From JAENVT01 sp031412355 (GTDB lineage: Bacteria > Actinomycetota > Acidimicrobiia > Acidimicrobiales > Ilumatobacteraceae), in the NCBI GenBank assembly GCA_031412355.1, contig JANOCR010000005.1:1-8321 (forward strand): a stretch of DNA of 8,321 nucleotides. The letters are read 5' to 3'. The notes under the pieces are model-generated. The model saw only the letters and a list, made by a program, of their open reading frames with translations, searched no databases and was not told where the DNA came from. The position numbers and the translations under genes are program-made. Each line of letters begins with the position of its first letter. The first letter of the stretch is position 1. Positions 6,185 to 8,321 of this stretch are shown here, in pieces.

Positions 6185-7075
6185 TCAGACGGTCGAGGAG
6201 TGAACCTCAGCGTCCTCGGGTCGCAATGTTGCCTCGGCGATGCGCTCTGCTGCTTCCACCGGAACACCGAACCTGAGCAGGCGACCTCCGAAGGCGATCG
6301 AACACAACGCGAACCAGCCCCAACCCAGTAACAGCCCGGCGACGACGTCGGTGAACCAGTGGACACCGAGCATCACTCGGGTACCTGCGACCACCACCGC
6401 GAGACCCGCCGCCAGCGATGCGCCGGCGATCTTGGTGCGGCGCGATCTGTCGCGTGTTGCGATCAGGGCAACCGCGGCCAGGGTCGCGGACGCAGCGGTC
6501 GCGTGGCCTGACGGGAACGAGGTTCCTGCGAATCCGGTGAGACGACTGAGGTCTGGCCGTGCCCGCGCGACCAGGTACTTGATGCCGTTCGACAGCGCAA
6601 ACTGCCCAGCGACGACCAATGCCATGAACACTGGGATCGCCCGCGACGGCCGGCGAACGTATGCGACCACGGTCGCGACCGCCGCCAGCAGGACGACGCC
6701 CGGGGTTCCGCCGAGTTGGCTGAGATTGCGCATCGCCTCTGTCGACCACCCCGCGGCATTCTCCGCGCCGAACCTGGCGAAGCGCACATCGAACGACTCG
6801 AGCCCGGTCTTGGTTCGGATCATGGCCATCAAGACACCGATGCCGACCGCGGCCGCAACAACCAATGTCGTCGCGGTGGTGAGGGCGATCCCGGTCTCCG
6901 TCTTCGGATTGAAATGACGGCGCAGATGGTCGGCGAAGTTCGGATGACGCTCGACCTCGACTGCGATGGTGTCGCCAGACACTCGTGGAGCCTCGATCTG
7001 CGGCCACCGGCGCGCTAGCAGGGCAACGCCTGTTGCCACAACGGCCCCAATACCTACGACGATCACCAATACCAT
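6185..7075 (-). CDS. PAP2-family membrane phosphatase (copy 1)
   Basis: A 296-residue integral membrane protein of the phosphatidic acid phosphatase type 2 superfamily, which removes phosphate from lipid phosphates or prenyl pyrophosphates outside the membrane, through a phospho-His intermediate. All three signature motifs are complete: KX6RP at Lys166-Arg173-Pro174, PSGH at 188-191, and RX5HX3D at Arg233, His239 and Asp243. Hydrophobic stretches at about 2-20, 65-87, 127-140, 147-163, 194-207, 213-231 and 244-262 indicate an N-terminal helix, a polar segment (21-64), then the usual six-helix core. ATG at 7075 is chosen because a GGGTA -10 box ends ten bases before it. The gene is divergent from a second PAP2 gene and is followed by the crotonase gene after 30 bp. 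The substrate cannot be told from sequence; undecaprenyl pyrophosphate or phosphatidate are the usual options. Confidence 0.9.
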   Translation of the reverse strand: MVLVIVVGIGAVVATGVALLARRWPQIEAPRVSGDTIAVEVERHPNFADHLRRHFNPKTETGIALTTATTLVVAAAVGIGVLMAMIRTKTGLESFDVRFARFGAENAAGWSTEAMRNLSQLGGTPGVVLLAAVATVVAYVRRPSRAIPVFMALVVAGQFALSNGIKYLVARARPDLSRLTGFAGTSFPSGHATAASATLAAVALIATRDRSRRTKIAGASLAAGLAVVVAGTRVMLGVHWFTDVVAGLLLGWGWFALCSIAFGGRLLRFGVPVEAAERIAEATLRPEDAEVHSSTV

Positions 7076-7082
7076 TGGAATC

Positions 7083-7107
7083 GTTTACCCGTTCGCCCTC
7101 GGGGGTA
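7083..7107 (+). promoter_or_regulatory. Candidate SigF/SigB-like promoter for PAP2 copy 2
   Basis: GTTT (7083-7086), 16-bp spacer, GGGTA (7103-7107). This matches the alternative stress/sporulation sigma factor pattern known from actinobacteria (GTTT-N15 to 17-GGGTA). The GTG start at 7119 comes 11 bases after the -10, so the mRNA would be leaderless or nearly so. Confidence 0.55.
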
Positions 7108-7110
7108 AAC
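7086..7110 (-). promoter_or_regulatory. Candidate SigF/SigB-like promoter for PAP2 copy 1
   Basis: Mirror image of the plus-strand promoter: GTTT (7110-7107), 16-bp spacer, GGGTA (7090-7086). The ATG at 7075 comes ten bases after the -10, again implying a nearly leaderless transcript. Confidence 0.55.
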
Positions 7111-7118
7111 GCCTCTGG

Positions 7119-7922
7119 GTGAACCAGGTGCTGCACCAATTCATCGATTCGAGCCCGCATGCCGACGAAAGGCTTGCAGGCGTCAAGGAGCCGTTTGCGT
7201 CCACGCCTCCCGTACCCGACGTCGCGACCAGAGTAGTGCTGGGCATCGCCGTGCTGATCGGCTGCCTCAGCATCGTGGGAGCGACGCTCACATCGATCCC
7301 GCTCCTCTCAGGCGTCCGGCGGTGGGATGCATCGGTGAACACCTGGCTGGCAGCGGATCGATCCGACGACTTCATCCGAGTTGCGGAGTGGTTCTCCCAG
7401 ATGGCCGACACCCGCCAGATCCTAGGGATCATGGCATTGGTCACGATCGTGCTCGCCGCGTTCCGGCAATGGCGCGCAATGCTATTCGTCCCGTTGGCGA
7501 TGCTGATCGAGATCTCGACGTTCCTGGCGGTCAACTACCTCGTGGCCCGCCCGCGACCTCATGTCACCAAGATCGGACCTCTTCCTGGAACGTACAGCTT
7601 TCCGTCTGGGCACGTAGCCGCGACGGTGGTGTGCTGGATGGGCTCCGCATTGCTGCTGCACACGTTCGGTCGATCTGCGCTGGCCCGGGTGGTGTCCGCC
7701 GTCGGTGCAGTGTTCGTGGTGTTCACCGCGTGGGCCAGGGTCTACCTCGGGATGCACCACACCATCGACGTCGTTCTGGGGATGGCGATGGGTGTCGCCG
7801 CACTCGCGGTCACCGTGGTCGCGTTGAACGTGCACGCTTCGGTATCACCAAGCAGGCGTCGGCTGGCAGGGCTTCCTCTAACCCCGCCGAGCGCCCCCGC
7901 TCCGAAATACCCCAGCGTTTGA
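7119..7922 (+). CDS. PAP2-family membrane phosphatase (copy 2)
   Basis: From GTG at 7119 the product is 267 residues. The PAP2 motifs are present but the first is altered: Asn139 stands where KX6RP has Lys (then Arg146-Pro147), PSGH is at 162-165, and RX5HX3D is Arg207, His213, Asp217. Hydrophobic stretches at about 38-60, 103-116, 120-138, 166-182, 189-205 and 216-238 give six helices with a polar N-terminal tail of about 37 residues and a Pro/Ser-rich C-terminal tail. The start was chosen because it lies 11 bases after a GGGTA -10 box and because the open frame further upstream runs through the divergent gene; GTG at 7128 is an alternative. The stop codon and last two codons lie inside repeat copy B. 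It is probably a paralogue of the divergent copy, with a shared YLVAR-x-RP block, though elsewhere they differ strongly. Confidence 0.87.
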   Translation: MNQVLHQFIDSSPHADERLAGVKEPFASTPPVPDVATRVVLGIAVLIGCLSIVGATLTSIPLLSGVRRWDASVNTWLAADRSDDFIRVAEWFSQMADTRQILGIMALVTIVLAAFRQWRAMLFVPLAMLIEISTFLAVNYLVARPRPHVTKIGPLPGTYSFPSGHVAATVVCWMGSALLLHTFGRSALARVVSAVGAVFVVFTAWARVYLGMHHTIDVVLGMAMGVAALAVTVVALNVHASVSPSRRRLAGLPLTPPSAPAPKYPSV

Positions 7923-7961
7923 CGACTGCGGCCCCCATACGGTGCGCCAGTAACCAAACGC
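7915..7961. repeat. 47-bp palindromic repeat, copy B
   Basis: Same length and layout as the element at 5309-5355: outer arms GCGTTTG and CAAACGC (perfect), ACTG/CAGT inside, the same two-base internal mismatch at positions 15-16, then GC and CC pairs around a five-base loop (CATAC). Four further positions have lost pairing. By my count 37 of 47 bases agree with copy A in the direct orientation and 38 of 47 when copy A is reversed. It covers the stop codon of the PAP2 gene (7920-7922) and may act as its terminator, though no T-run follows. Confidence 0.75.
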
Positions 7962-8037
7962 AGCAGTGGGTGTGGTTGGTGCCAGTCAAAACTGACATAA
8001 CGATGATTATGGGCGTTGAGTCGGCGACGGCAAGCGT
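7962..8037. other. Convergent intergenic remainder
   Basis: Between the repeat and the stop of the right-hand gene there are 76 bp, somewhat richer in A/T than the rest. I see only a small GTCA-AAAC-TGAC hairpin (7985-7996) and no convincing gene or promoter. Confidence 0.4.
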
Positions 8038-8321
8038 TCAGGAAGACAGCTCTCGGTCCCGGATCGGTCGTGCGGCCTCGAGGAGCCACGACAGCATCTC
8101 GGTGAGCTCGGTGACCGCCGGACGTTTGCCGAGGGTTGCAATGTCGCGTTCGACGTCATTGACTGCGCAAGCCAGCACGTAGAGCTCGTCGTGCAATTCG
8201 TCCAGCGCGGCTTTGGCGATGATCAGCTCGTGCTCGTTCAGCTGCAATTCGCGGGCCCGCTGACGACCGACCCAATCCCATTGCCGGCAGGCCTGACTGC
8301 AGAACACCCGAGGCCGACCCA
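8038..8321 (-). CDS. Partial small zinc-ribbon / coiled-coil protein, 5' end beyond window
   Basis: About 93 codons are open from the right edge to the stop at 8038. The first visible residues read GRPRVFCSQACRQWDW. A GRPR-x-(Y/F)CS-x2-CRQ segment is typical of the second half of a short zinc ribbon in many small actinobacterial proteins, whose first CxxC pair would lie beyond the edge. The remainder is charged and helical (Leu/Glu/Ala-rich, roughly from ELQLNEHELI to DIATLG), compatible with a coiled coil, and ends RDRELSS. The GTG at 8307 falls in the middle of the ribbon motif, so it is unlikely to be the start. No specific function can be given; DNA binding is possible but unproved. It is convergent with the PAP2 gene. 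Confidence 0.65.
   Translation of the reverse strand, partial: GRPRVFCSQACRQWDWVGRQRARELQLNEHELIIAKAALDELHDELYVLACAVNDVERDIATLGKRPAVTELTEMLSWLLEAARPIRDRELSS

Larger units (their letters stand above)
7082..7111. promoter_or_regulatory. Perfect 30-bp inverted repeat shared by two divergent PAP2 genes
   Basis: CGTTTACCC (7082-7090) and GGGTAAACG (7103-7111) are exact reverse complements separated by 12 bp, 21 bp centre to centre, about two helical turns. It lies centrally in the 43-bp gap between the start codons. It can be read as a pair of superposed SigF-like promoters (listed separately) or as an operator for a dimeric regulator; the two are not exclusive. Confidence 0.7.

Noticed and set aside
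6966..7118. Upstream extension of PAP2 copy 2
   Set aside because: It would run through the divergent promoter and into the other PAP2 gene; GTG at 7119 fits the promoter.
7742..8089. Minus-strand open frame of 115 codons across repeat copy B
   Set aside because: It overlaps the end of the PAP2 gene and the start of the right-hand gene's 3' end, crosses a palindromic repeat and has no recognisable domain.

Overview
The window is high-GC, densely coded bacterial DNA that looks like an actinobacterial chromosome. I lean towards the Acidimicrobiia (Ilumatobacter-like). The reasons are the GC-rich codon use, the Thr/Ser-rich linker of the secreted hydrolase, -10 elements of TANNNT or GGGTA type, and a glycine riboswitch in the style seen upstream of actinobacterial glycine-cleavage genes. 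The taxonomic placement is inference. There is no sign of a phage, IS element, CRISPR array, tRNA or rRNA.

Layout. (1) 1-1962, minus strand: the N-terminal two thirds of glycine dehydrogenase GcvP, cut by the left edge. It is preceded by a tandem glycine riboswitch (about 1996-2190), with a possible helix over the Shine-Dalgarno, a weak -10 candidate, and a strong hairpin (2214-2243) that separates it from the next gene upstream. (2) 2253-4806, minus strand: a two-gene unit, a secreted serine beta-lactamase-fold hydrolase with a Thr-rich linker followed 19 nt later by a PLP enzyme that closely resembles sphingosine-1-phosphate lyase. (3) 4919-5290, plus strand: a small FKBP-type peptidyl-prolyl isomerase divergent from (2). 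(4) 5291-5386: convergent intergenic region with a 47-bp palindrome (copy A) that probably acts as a terminator for both sides. (5) 5387-7075, minus strand: a crotonase-superfamily enzyme and, upstream of it, a PAP2-family membrane phosphatase. (6) 7119-7922, plus strand: a second PAP2 phosphatase divergent from the first. The two share a 30-bp perfectly symmetric promoter region. (7) 7915-7961: copy B of the 47-bp palindrome, overlapping the end of the second PAP2 gene. (8) 8038-8321, minus strand: the C-terminal part of a small zinc-ribbon/coiled-coil protein cut by the right edge.

How it fits together. The gcvP segment is ordinary glycine catabolism under glycine control. The most unusual structure is the divergent PAP2 pair. 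A palindrome CGTTTACCC-N12-GGGTAAACG places a GTTT-N16-GGGTA (SigF/SigB-like) promoter on each strand, with start codons only 10 and 11 nt beyond the -10 boxes, so both genes could be stress-sigma controlled and translated from nearly leaderless mRNAs. The second notable item is the pair of 47-bp palindromes sitting behind genes, same length and same internal mismatch but with the loop reversed relative to the stem, which suggests a dispersed repeat family in this genome. An S1P-lyase-like enzyme and two lipid-phosphate phosphatases occur within 6 kb, but in separate transcription units, so a shared lipid pathway is only a possibility.
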